From Calditrichota bacterium (GTDB lineage Bacteria > Calditrichota > Calditrichia > RBG-13-44-9): DNA of 7,818 nt. The notes under the pieces were generated by a model. That model was not told the DNA's origin, searched no databases, and saw only the letters and a list, made by a program, of their open reading frames with translations. Each line of letters opens with the position of its first letter. The first letter of the stretch is position 1. This document shows positions 1-5,815 of the stretch, piece after piece. Where the stretch lies: NCBI GenBank assembly GCA_024276455.1, contig JAJRXE010000272.1:1-7818 (forward strand), given 5' to 3'. The position numbers were made by a program, and so were the translations under genes.

Positions 1-62
1 CCGTTGTCCATGAATCTCTTCTATAACGCTCGCTATGCACTCAATCTCTCCCTCTTACCCCC

Positions 63-82
63 TCTAGGTAAATTAACCTAGA
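63..82. repeat. Perfect 7-bp inverted repeat with 6-base loop
   Basis: TCTAGGT (63-69) and ACCTAGA (76-82) are exact reverse complements around the loop AAATTA. The element lies downstream of the leftward promoter candidates and about 20 bases ahead of a purine-rich Shine-Dalgarno-like tract on the minus strand (GGGAGAG, complement of 46-52). It could be an operator-like dyad or a leader hairpin. There is no T-tract directly after it on either strand, so it is not a good intrinsic terminator. Confidence 0.4.
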
Positions 83-135
83 AAGTAGTAAAAGTACTCA
101 AATCCATGTCAAAGATCATTTATTTCGCGTCATTA

Positions 136-164
136 AATTTAGGGAAATTTCTTCCGCTTGTCAA
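136..164 (-). promoter_or_regulatory. Possible second sigma70-like promoter, directed leftward
   Basis: On the minus strand a perfect TTGACA (complement of 159-164) is followed after exactly 17 bases by TAAATT (complement of 136-141), a 4/6 match to TATAAT. It lies 86 bases downstream of the stronger site at 222-250 and points the same way. A third TTGACA (complement of 107-112) has only a poor -10 and is not annotated. The region is AT-rich, so chance matches are possible; what argues against chance is that two perfect -35 hexamers each have 17-base spacing on one strand. Confidence 0.27.
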
Positions 165-219
165 TATTCAAAATTTTATTTTCCAACACTCATTTCATAT
201 TCAACAACCAAAGCGGCGA

Positions 220-250
220 CAAATATAGCAGCTAAAATACAGATTGTCAA
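220..250 (-). promoter_or_regulatory. Strong sigma70-like promoter candidate at the 3' end of the acylase gene, directed leftward
   Basis: Read on the minus strand there is a perfect -35 TTGACA (complement of 245-250), a 17-base spacer, and TATATT (complement of 222-227), 5/6 to TATAAT. The same -10 with its flank reads TATATTTG (220-227), which also fits the TAnnTTTG element known from Bacteroidota. It begins one base beyond the acylase stop codon, so it would drive a separate minus-strand transcript entering the sequence left of this window. Start site and target gene cannot be seen; the assignment rests on motif and spacing only. Confidence 0.45.
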
Positions 251-251
251 G

Positions 252-2639
252 TCAATTTAAAATTTTCTTCCTCGCCGGAAATAACACAAGCTTATTTTTT
301 ATTTTCCAACGACTTAACCCCACTTCTTTATATTCCCCATTTAGCCACAACTCTATCTGATCATCGTAATGAGCCGACAGGAAATTGCCACTATTTCCTC
401 CCGTTAAAACGCTGTAGTAAATATCCGGTTCCGACCAATCCACCACCATCCTCATGGAGGCTCCTGCTACCATGGTAAAGGGCATTTTGTAAAGATAAGT
501 CCCCACATTTACAGTGGCTCCGCTTCCTGCTGCCGGAAACGGTCCCCGATTAAAGAGTATCTCGGTCACTTTGACCACTCCCAACGAATGTTTTAACACC
601 AAGGGATGCACCTTTCCCCATTCCCAATCGGAAAGATTTTTGCCATAATGGTGTTGCAAATATTGAATCGCTTCCAGAAAACTTTTGGTAATTATTGCCC
701 GACGATTCTCCCTTTGAGAAGTCGTTCGATCATCGAACCAGGGTGAATGTGCATCTCTAAATATTTTAACAAAAATGCGCAGGTAAAAGTTCGGCAGGTT
801 GGTAAATAATTTAAAATAATCTTCCCCCATTTCATCCAGGAAAATATTTTGAATCAGATAATACAAGGTCACCTCAAAAATGCTGGCCGCCACCGATTCT
901 CTGTTCATCTCGAAGTTCCAGTGGTTTAACAGAGTTGCCACCCGCGAGTTGTAAAGAGAATCCAGCAATGCCGGTGGTAATTCCGAAAGCAGTATGGGCA
1001 ACACTTCCCGGGCCAGCAGATTTTTTGTATCGAACTGTATGGCCTTCACCCTCTCCCCCGAAAGCAGAGAATCGCCCTGCAACATTTGCACAATACGTTC
1101 CGCCCGGTAAGGAGGCTCCCAAAGCTCGGACAAATAGACTCCCTTCCCGGCCTCGATTTTATTATTGGCGGTCACAATCCATCCCCGCTCTGGATTGAAA
1201 GCGTGAGGAAGTTTTTCAAAGGGAATCCAGCCCACCCAGCGGTTGGCGCTTTGGTCTCCGCGAACCGGTACCAGCCCCTTCCCATAGCTTCGCAGGGGGA
1301 TGCGCCCCGCCAAATAATAACCGATATCGCCACTTTTGCTGGCAAAAACAAAATTTTGTGTCGGGACGGTAAAATGAGAAACCGCCTCTTTAAAATCGTC
1401 CCAATTCCGGGCTTTGGCCAGATGAATGAAGGTCAACAATTCGTCGGAGAATTCAAATCCAGTCCAATGAAAAGATAAAAATCGAGAGGGCTTGTAGTCA
1501 GACAAAATGGCGTTAAAAAGAGGTCCCCGGGGTGTGGCGTAAACAGTTAGAATTTCGTCACGTTGATCTTTAATTTTAAGCAACCTGGAAAACACCGCCA
1601 GCATTTGGGGTTTTCTGTCCTGTAAATAGGTTCCGGCCAGGGTATCAACCGTTTCAATAAAATAATCGCTATCGTCAATCATACCGTTGGTTTCGCCCCA
1701 GGCAATGTATTCGTTGCGGCCGATTACAATGCCCGGACTTCCCGGAAAACTGAATCCGGACACATTGAATTCCGGAGTTTTCAGGTGCATTTCAATCCAG
1801 ATGGACGGAAGAGTCAGACCCAGGTGCGGATCGTTGGCCAGAATAGCCGCTTTGCCGACGGTTTTTCGGGGCGATATGACCCAACTATTGCTTCCCCACT
1901 GAGTGGTGTTCCAGTTAATCAGAGAACGCGCCTGGGCATCCACTGCAAAAAGTTCCTGTACCCATTTTTTCGTCTCCTGGTCGGCCAGAATGGTGGGGTG
2001 TTTTTTCCACTCCGGCAAAAGGGAGGCGAAATAGTGAGCCGGCAGCTTCGATTGCAACAACCCATACAATAAATCCGCCTTCCAATTAAAATTTAGAAAC
2101 CAGGCCATGACCCGGGTTTGCAGTAAACAATCCTGAGGCCTCCATTCCTCCGGGCGTAAACGCATTAACACAAATTCCAGTGGCGGATCGTCTTTTTTTT
2201 CTTCGATGTAAGCGTTGATTCCCTCCGTGTACCAACTAAGCCACTGTTTCGATTCCTCGGAAAGCCGGGGATACATTTGTTCCACCAGGGAATCCACCCC
2301 CAGAGTTAAAAATAAGCGGTCGACTTTACGGGTGGTATCGCCAAACACTTCCGAGAGCCGTCCGAGGGCCAGCCGGCGCATCAATTCCATTTGCCACAAA
2401 CGTTCCCGAGCAGCAACGTAGCCGGAGGCGAAGATCACATCCCGGGTCGTCTTTCCCTCAATGTGAATCATTCCCCAGTCATCCCGCGAAATTCTGACCG
2501 TGTCCTGCACCTCCGCCAGTTGCACCGTCCCGGCGTATTCGGGCTTCAATTTTTGAATCTGTAACAGTACAAACACCCCAAATCCAATTACCAATACCAC
2601 CAACAAAATGACCACCATGCGTAACACTTTTTTCGCCAT
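252..2639 (-). CDS. Penicillin acylase/amidase family protein (Ntn-hydrolase precursor), membrane-anchored or exported
   Basis: A 795-residue precursor of the penicillin acylase (penicillin amidase, S45) family. These enzymes hydrolyse amide bonds of N-acyl compounds such as beta-lactams, acyl-homoserine lactones or peptides, after autocatalytic cleavage into alpha and beta chains. Residues 1-30 are KK followed by a long hydrophobic helix (about 8-27) without a lipobox Cys, so it acts outside the cytoplasmic membrane. The cleavage site and nucleophile are seen as WGS250NSWV: Ser250 would become the beta-chain N-terminus, leaving an alpha part of about 220 residues. Further family landmarks are NDPHLG (269-274), PGSPGIVIGRN (299-309), IAWGETN, TANN (490-493, matching the oxyanion-hole Asn of E. 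coli penicillin G acylase), RAERI (512-516), GSGATVN (705-711) and a C-terminal GGNSGN. Length is normal and no frame damage is visible. The ATG is preceded by GGGAGAG at 5-base spacing. Family certain; substrate unknown. Its neighbours give no clue, and the gene appears to be transcribed alone. Confidence 0.95.
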   Translation of the reverse strand: MAKKVLRMVVILLVVLVIGFGVFVLLQIQKLKPEYAGTVQLAEVQDTVRISRDDWGMIHIEGKTTRDVIFASGYVAARERLWQMELMRRLALGRLSEVFGDTTRKVDRLFLTLGVDSLVEQMYPRLSEESKQWLSWYTEGINAYIEEKKDDPPLEFVLMRLRPEEWRPQDCLLQTRVMAWFLNFNWKADLLYGLLQSKLPAHYFASLLPEWKKHPTILADQETKKWVQELFAVDAQARSLINWNTTQWGSNSWVISPRKTVGKAAILANDPHLGLTLPSIWIEMHLKTPEFNVSGFSFPGSPGIVIGRNEYIAWGETNGMIDDSDYFIETVDTLAGTYLQDRKPQMLAVFSRLLKIKDQRDEILTVYATPRGPLFNAILSDYKPSRFLSFHWTGFEFSDELLTFIHLAKARNWDDFKEAVSHFTVPTQNFVFASKSGDIGYYLAGRIPLRSYGKGLVPVRGDQSANRWVGWIPFEKLPHAFNPERGWIVTANNKIEAGKGVYLSELWEPPYRAERIVQMLQGDSLLSGERVKAIQFDTKNLLAREVLPILLSELPPALLDSLYNSRVATLLNHWNFEMNRESVAASIFEVTLYYLIQNIFLDEMGEDYFKLFTNLPNFYLRIFVKIFRDAHSPWFDDRTTSQRENRRAIITKSFLEAIQYLQHHYGKNLSDWEWGKVHPLVLKHSLGVVKVTEILFNRGPFPAAGSGATVNVGTYLYKMPFTMVAGASMRMVVDWSEPDIYYSVLTGGNSGNFLSAHYDDQIELWLNGEYKEVGLSRWKIKNKLVLFPARKKILN

Positions 2640-2794
2640 TTTTACTCTCCCATCGATTCACTGCTTACGATTTCGCTGATCTGCAAATGCCTTTAAAGTA
2701 GAAAATGTTACTCTCTGGATTCAATCTTTTTTCAGACCTTCCCTCAGGCATAATCGGATTTTTGGAATAGCGGCTACGAAACAGGTAGTGTCAA

Positions 2795-2866
2795 CAACGT
2801 ATTTTTACGTTGGCGTTTTTCGCCAGTTAAAAGTTACCTTTTGTCAAAAAAATTGAGAATACTCAA
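2795..2866. repeat. Run of four adjacent short-loop hairpins
   Basis: Four perfect inverted repeats follow each other within 72 bases: CAACGTA-TTTT-TACGTTG (2795-2812), TGGCG-TTTTT-CGCCA (2811-2825), AAAAG-TTAC-CTTTT (2829-2842) and TTGAG-AATA-CTCAA (2853-2866). A looser pair AAATCC/GGATTT (2877-2882, 2894-2899) follows. The first two share two bases. On the minus strand the fourth hairpin is followed by seven T, so it could act as a weak intrinsic terminator behind phoU, though its stem has only two G-C pairs. Alternatively the cluster is a structured leader upstream of the acylase gene, or a remnant of a repeat element. Confidence 0.45.
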
Positions 2867-2941
2867 GCGTTAGGAGAAATCCGCTGTGGCAATGGATTTA
2901 AATATCCCGTAAAGAATTCAGGCGTTTGAGACCTTTCCGCG

Positions 2942-2990
2942 GAGAACCTGGTTAATCTTGTTTTTACAGAGAACCGGGTATTAATTTGTT
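2942..2990. repeat. Imperfect tandem direct repeat, two units at 27-base period
   Basis: GAGAACCTGGTTAATCTTGTT (2942-2962, written without its last base: GAGAACCTGGTTAATCTTGT) recurs as GAGAACC, GGG, TA, TTAAT, TTGTT (2969-2990). The two copies agree except for one substitution in the GG block and small insertions and deletions. Only two units are visible. It may be a binding-site pair or a chance duplication. Confidence 0.3.
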
Positions 2991-3218
2991 CCCCCGGCAA
3001 TCCGCCCCTTCGAATTGGTGTTTCACAAAACGCAGCCGAGGAATCGCAACAGGCGGCAAACCTTGCCTAACCGCCCAGCCCATCCCAAATAATCCTGATT
3101 GAATATCAACCGTCCATTCAACCCCGGGGCTCACACTCAAAACCAGACCCCGCCACAAAACCCATTGAACGATTTCAAAACGATTCAATTCAACATCAAA
3201 AAATGCAATAGGAATGTA

Positions 3219-3270
3219 TGTTCCAACGGAACAACATTTGTAATCCGGGCACCAATATTGTTCCGTTGGA
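3219..3270. repeat. Foldback palindromic element (REP-like) just downstream of phoU
   Basis: TGTTCCAACGGAACA (3219-3233) is itself a dyad with 6-bp arms and a 3-base centre. A second copy in opposite orientation, TTGTTCCGTTGGA (3258-3270), is the exact reverse complement of 3222-3234. The whole therefore folds into a 13-bp stem with a 23-base loop, and each arm can also fold on itself. A small competing hairpin GGAC-TTCAG-GTCC (3268-3280) overlaps its phoU-side end. It starts about 20 bases after the phoU stop. It may protect or end the nptA-phoU transcript, but no T-tract follows directly on the minus strand. The architecture resembles REP/BIME-type dispersed palindromes; whether it recurs in the genome cannot be seen here. 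Confidence 0.55.
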
Positions 3271-3289
3271 CTTCAGGTCCTTGAAACGG

Positions 3290-3964
3290 TCAATCCGACT
3301 GTTTGGGGTTAAATCCGATTCGATCGAACGGATTCACCACGCTGGTGGTGATATTACGTAAGTGAGAATTGATTCGCTTGAGCCAGCGGAAATAGAGTGC
3401 AAGAGAGACCGCATCGCCGGCCCGAATATTTTTATCCTCCTCTTTCACCAGGCCAATCACACACTGGTCGCACACCCGGTTTACCCACTGGTATTCCTGG
3501 AGCAGCTTCAAGCCCGCCTCCTCATCAGCTTTTTCAAAACAATACTTCGTGCGAATAAAATTGTCTTCTACCGCCGCCTCGATTTTCTGCAGGTCTTCTT
3601 CAAACTTTCCTCCCTGCAATCGTTCGGGATGATTCATGGCCAGCTCAACCATATTCTTGGTATAATCGCCAATTCGCTCGATATCAATAATAATACTCAC
3701 CAACACTAAACCGGAAGGCAGGGTTTCCAGACCGCTCACCGCCAGATGATTAAACACATTCCGACGCACTTCCCGTTCGTATTTGTTGACCTCAATGTCT
3801 TTATCGTAAATATTGACATCGACATAGTTGCTCTCGGTATGACGCAAAGAGTTTTTGGCCTTCAGAAACATATCGCGGGTAATATCCAGCATCTCGAACG
3901 AGCGGCGATAGGCTTGATCCATCAAGGTGTCTTTGCGAAAAATAGACAATAATTGTTTAAACAT
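3290..3964 (-). CDS. PhoU-like phosphate regulator paired with a Na/Pi cotransporter
   Basis: A 224-residue all-helical cytoplasmic protein of normal PhoU length. PhoU proteins are two pseudo-symmetric three-helix bundles that bind a metal cluster through E-R-x-G-D-x(3)-N motifs and restrain phosphate uptake or signalling. The first motif is intact: D94-I-E96-R97-I-G99-D100-Y-T-K-N104. The second is degenerate: L-K196-R197-I-N199-S200-H201-L-R-N204-I, where the acidic residues are replaced by Lys and Ser while Arg, His and Asn-Ile remain. No membrane segment is seen. It is the second gene of an operon: the cotransporter stop TAA is followed at once by GAGGGA, the Shine-Dalgarno, then the ATG, so translation is probably coupled. 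In many bacteria a PhoU domain is fused to the C-terminus of this transporter; here it is a separate protein. No pstSCAB or phoB/phoR genes are visible, so a role in controlling the neighbouring transporter is inferred. Confidence 0.88.
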   Translation of the reverse strand: MFKQLLSIFRKDTLMDQAYRRSFEMLDITRDMFLKAKNSLRHTESNYVDVNIYDKDIEVNKYEREVRRNVFNHLAVSGLETLPSGLVLVSIIIDIERIGDYTKNMVELAMNHPERLQGGKFEEDLQKIEAAVEDNFIRTKYCFEKADEEAGLKLLQEYQWVNRVCDQCVIGLVKEEDKNIRAGDAVSLALYFRWLKRINSHLRNITTSVVNPFDRIGFNPKQSD

Positions 3965-3976
3965 AGTTCTTCCCTC

Positions 3977-5077
3977 TTATCTTAAGAAATAAATGCCTGC
4001 AATTGGTATGATGAAAAACGTAATCAAAACGTAAAAAAACGGAATAAATTTACTTTTTACAGAGTATTCCGCAAAGGTTTTTGCCAGAAAAATGGGAACC
4101 TGTTTAAAGGGCCACCAAACAATCATTCCGCTAATGTTAAAAAGCAGATGCGAAAAAGCCACAACAATGGCCGAGAGGTCTTGAGTTACCAGAGCCGCCA
4201 GAATCGCCGTGACGGTTGTTCCAATATTTGCGCCCAACGTATAGGGGAATATTTGAACCAATGTCAGCATTCCGGCCCCTGCCATAGGCACCACCAACGA
4301 GGTGGTAATGGAACTGCTCTGCACCAGGGTGGTCAACAGTGCACCCACGACGAAAGCCCGTACTGAGGTTTTAAACAGATAGCGGTCGAACCATTTCTCT
4401 GCCCGTTTCACCACCACGGCTTTTAACACATCCACCATTTTCTTGAGCGAAAACAAGAGCAGGACAATGGAAAGGATTAAAAGAAACCAGGGATACGCTC
4501 CCAGAAATTCTTTAAACACCTCTACCAGGGGATGGGTTAACGCCTTCACCGGGCTGAGGAATTTCAATCCACCCACATACTGAAATTCCGTCCCCAACAA
4601 TCCGGCAGCCCGTCCCAAATAATTGGTGGTTAGCTGCAAGGGGAATAAAACCAATACCGAGAGGATGTTGAAAAAATCGTGAACGGTCGCGGCCGCAAAG
4701 GATCGCCGAAATTCGTTACTGCGGTTAATCTGCGGGAGGGAAGCCAGCGTATTGGTGACCGAGGTTCCAATGTTGGCGCCCATGATGATCGGAATGGCAT
4801 TGGGGATGGTGAGTACCCCGCCGGCCACCATGCCCACCACCAACGAAGTCGTGGAGGAAGAAGACTGAATAATGGAAGTAGCCAGGACACCGATGAATAG
4901 ACCGACAAAAGGATTGGTAGTGTTTTGAATAAGCGTGGCGGCGAAGCCTTTTCCGAACAATTTGAGGGAAGCACCCATTAATTCCAGACTGAAGAGGAAA
5001 AGATAAAGAAATAAGAACAACCCTAACAGCTTAATTATTTCGCTTTGCGGAGAGGCAGACTGTTGCTCCTTTTCCAT
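3977..5077 (-). CDS. Na+/phosphate cotransporter, NptA/PF02690 family
   Basis: A 366-residue polytopic inner-membrane protein that should import inorganic phosphate with Na+. The family hallmark is an inverted repeat with paired QSSS motifs; both are present: QSSSSTTSLVV (about 71-81) and QSSSITTSLVV (about 253-263). Each is followed by the matching GANIGTSVT (about 100-108) and GANIGTTVT (about 282-290), and by HDFFN or SHLLFN. About 8-10 hydrophobic segments are visible, the first at about 17-36 and the last at the extreme C-terminus (FFYVLITFFIIPIAGIYF). The short C-terminus lacks the fused PhoU domain found in longer homologues such as E. coli YjbB; that function is supplied by the next gene. 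The ATG at 5077 is preferred to the TTG at 5089, four codons upstream, because GAGG (complement of 5084-5087) stands six bases before that ATG and would lie inside the longer reading. First gene of a two-gene operon, divergent from the secreted protein at 5201. Confidence 0.92.
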   Translation of the reverse strand: MEKEQQSASPQSEIIKLLGLFLFLYLFLFSLELMGASLKLFGKGFAATLIQNTTNPFVGLFIGVLATSIIQSSSSTTSLVVGMVAGGVLTIPNAIPIIMGANIGTSVTNTLASLPQINRSNEFRRSFAAATVHDFFNILSVLVLFPLQLTTNYLGRAAGLLGTEFQYVGGLKFLSPVKALTHPLVEVFKEFLGAYPWFLLILSIVLLLFSLKKMVDVLKAVVVKRAEKWFDRYLFKTSVRAFVVGALLTTLVQSSSITTSLVVPMAGAGMLTLVQIFPYTLGANIGTTVTAILAALVTQDLSAIVVAFSHLLFNISGMIVWWPFKQVPIFLAKTFAEYSVKSKFIPFFYVLITFFIIPIAGIYFLR

Positions 5078-5083
5078 TATGGG

Positions 5084-5087
5084 CCTC
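5084..5087 (-). promoter_or_regulatory. Shine-Dalgarno GAGG that fixes the cotransporter start
   Basis: On the minus strand GAGG is followed by six bases and ATG (complement of 5075-5077). An upstream in-frame TTG (complement of 5087-5089) would extend the protein by Met-Arg-Pro-Ile, but it overlaps the GAGG itself and has no purine-rich tract at normal spacing, so the shorter form is chosen. Confidence 0.65.
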
Positions 5088-5200
5088 AAATTTAATCCGC
5101 CCCGAAATTAACGGAACTTTCCAGACAAAGAAAGAACTAATTTATTTTTTGAAAATTTTTTTCGCCCTCATCGTTTAATTAATAGAAACAGGTAAAGTCA

Positions 5201-5755
5201 ATGAAGAGGTGGTACTACATTATTGCCCTACTATTCTTTTTCTGGCATTCCGGAATTGCACAATGCCCGCCCGATGTCCAATATCGAATTGTTCAGATGG
5301 AATTTAATGCCGATTACGACGTGATTAAAATCAAGGTGCCTCCCTGGTTGAAGACCCACGAAGTGATGGAACAAATCCGTCTGGCAGTCCGCTGGCCCGG
5401 GGAACCGCCTCCGAAGAAAAAAGTTATTGTTTACGTTTTCCGCGAATGCGACACCGTGGGAACACCCTCCGCCACCGGGGCAGTGTATCTGCCGGAAGTC
5501 GGGTTCTTGTGGGCGCTCAAGGACTGGCATCCTCAGAAACCGGATCGTCTGGAACCCTCTCAACAGGAAATAGGAATTTACAATGCCTACATGGACAGCA
5601 TTTTAAGCCGGGGAGCCACCCTGGACAATCTTGAAGTCCGACGCGATATCGCCAGGCAATTTCGTATTTCGCCGTCCCGGCTGGATTCGATTTATTTGAA
5701 GGTAAAATGTTGGTGGTACTTTCGTCAGAAGGAGAAGAACCTCACCCATCGCTAA
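5201..5755 (+). CDS. Secreted protein of unknown function
   Basis: A 184-residue protein that I do not recognise. Residues 1-20 form a clear signal peptide: MKRW, a hydrophobic core rich in Ile, Leu and Phe, and HSGIA before Gln21. GIA|Q suits signal peptidase I; the Cys at 22 is not in a lipobox, so it is probably not a lipoprotein. The mature part has three Cys (22, 83, 170). A first half of beta-like segments (YRIVQMEF, VIKIKVP, KKVIVYVF) contains a PGEPPPKKK turn (66-74). The second half is helical (about 121-178) and includes DIARQFRISPSRLDSIYLKV, which looks like a helix-turn-helix but lies in an exported protein, so DNA binding is unlikely. Basic and hydrophilic C-terminus. Start: ATG preceded by AGG eight bases upstream (5190-5192). 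It is divergent from the phosphate transporter (123 bases between start codons) and stands alone, with its stop inside the terminator hairpin. Probably periplasmic or cell-surface. Confidence 0.8.
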   Translation: MKRWYYIIALLFFFWHSGIAQCPPDVQYRIVQMEFNADYDVIKIKVPPWLKTHEVMEQIRLAVRWPGEPPPKKKVIVYVFRECDTVGTPSATGAVYLPEVGFLWALKDWHPQKPDRLEPSQQEIGIYNAYMDSILSRGATLDNLEVRRDIARQFRISPSRLDSIYLKVKCWWYFRQKEKNLTHR

Positions 5756-5804
5756 AAGTGCCTGCCACCGCCTCGCGGAGAAGCGGCAGCAGACCACACT
5801 TTTA
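5753..5804. terminator. Probable bidirectional terminator between convergent genes
   Basis: TAAAAGTG (5753-5760, including the stop codon of the secreted-protein gene) is the exact reverse complement of CACTTTTA (5797-5804). Inside it, CTGCC (5762-5766) pairs with GGCAG (5785-5789); CCGC (5768-5771) with GCGG (5783-5786) is an alternative pairing. This gives a long GC-rich hairpin bounded by an A-run on one side and a T-run on the other, as expected of an intrinsic terminator working on both strands. It fills the 60-base gap between two genes that converge here. Internal bulges make the exact fold uncertain. Confidence 0.55.
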
Positions 5805-5815
5805 TTCTCCGGGGA

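Larger units (their letters stand above)
2640..3289. other. 650-base intergenic region with hairpins and repeats, no convincing gene
   Basis: Separates phoU from the acylase gene, both on the minus strand. The part next to the acylase holds its leader (GGGAGAG Shine-Dalgarno, complement of 2645-2651). The middle holds a run of short-loop hairpins (2795-2866), and 2942-2990 an imperfect direct repeat. The part next to phoU holds a foldback palindrome (3219-3270). A minus-strand frame stays open from about 3272 to 2964 (about 100 codons), and a plus-strand frame is open at 3099-3284. Neither has a good ribosome-binding site with an ATG that uses the frame fully, and I recognise no protein family in either, so both are treated as non-coding. 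No tRNA, rRNA or riboswitch class was recognised. Confidence 0.6.

Noticed and set aside
2764..2794. TTGACA (complement of 2789-2794) as the acylase promoter
   Set aside because: The -10 position at 17 bases reads GCTATT, and at 19 bases TATTCC; both are poor, so no acylase promoter is called.
2964..3188. Minus-strand 74-codon frame beginning at a TTG
   Set aside because: The TTG lacks a Shine-Dalgarno sequence, the frame is open well upstream of it through a palindrome, and no family is recognised; more likely repeat or spacer.
3099..3284. Plus-strand 61-codon frame
   Set aside because: Runs through the foldback palindrome, ends close to the phoU stop region on the opposite strand, and no ribosome-binding site was recognised; its residues are dictated by the repeat.
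5078..5097. TAAATTTG just ahead of the cotransporter gene as a Bacteroidota-type -7 element
   Set aside because: Transcription from it would begin at or beyond the Shine-Dalgarno GAGG, leaving no leader, and no TTG sits at the right distance.
5149..5179. TTGAAA and TTTAAT as a plus-strand promoter for the secreted-protein gene
   Set aside because: The spacer is 19 bases and the tract is a low-complexity A/T run, so the match is not convincing.
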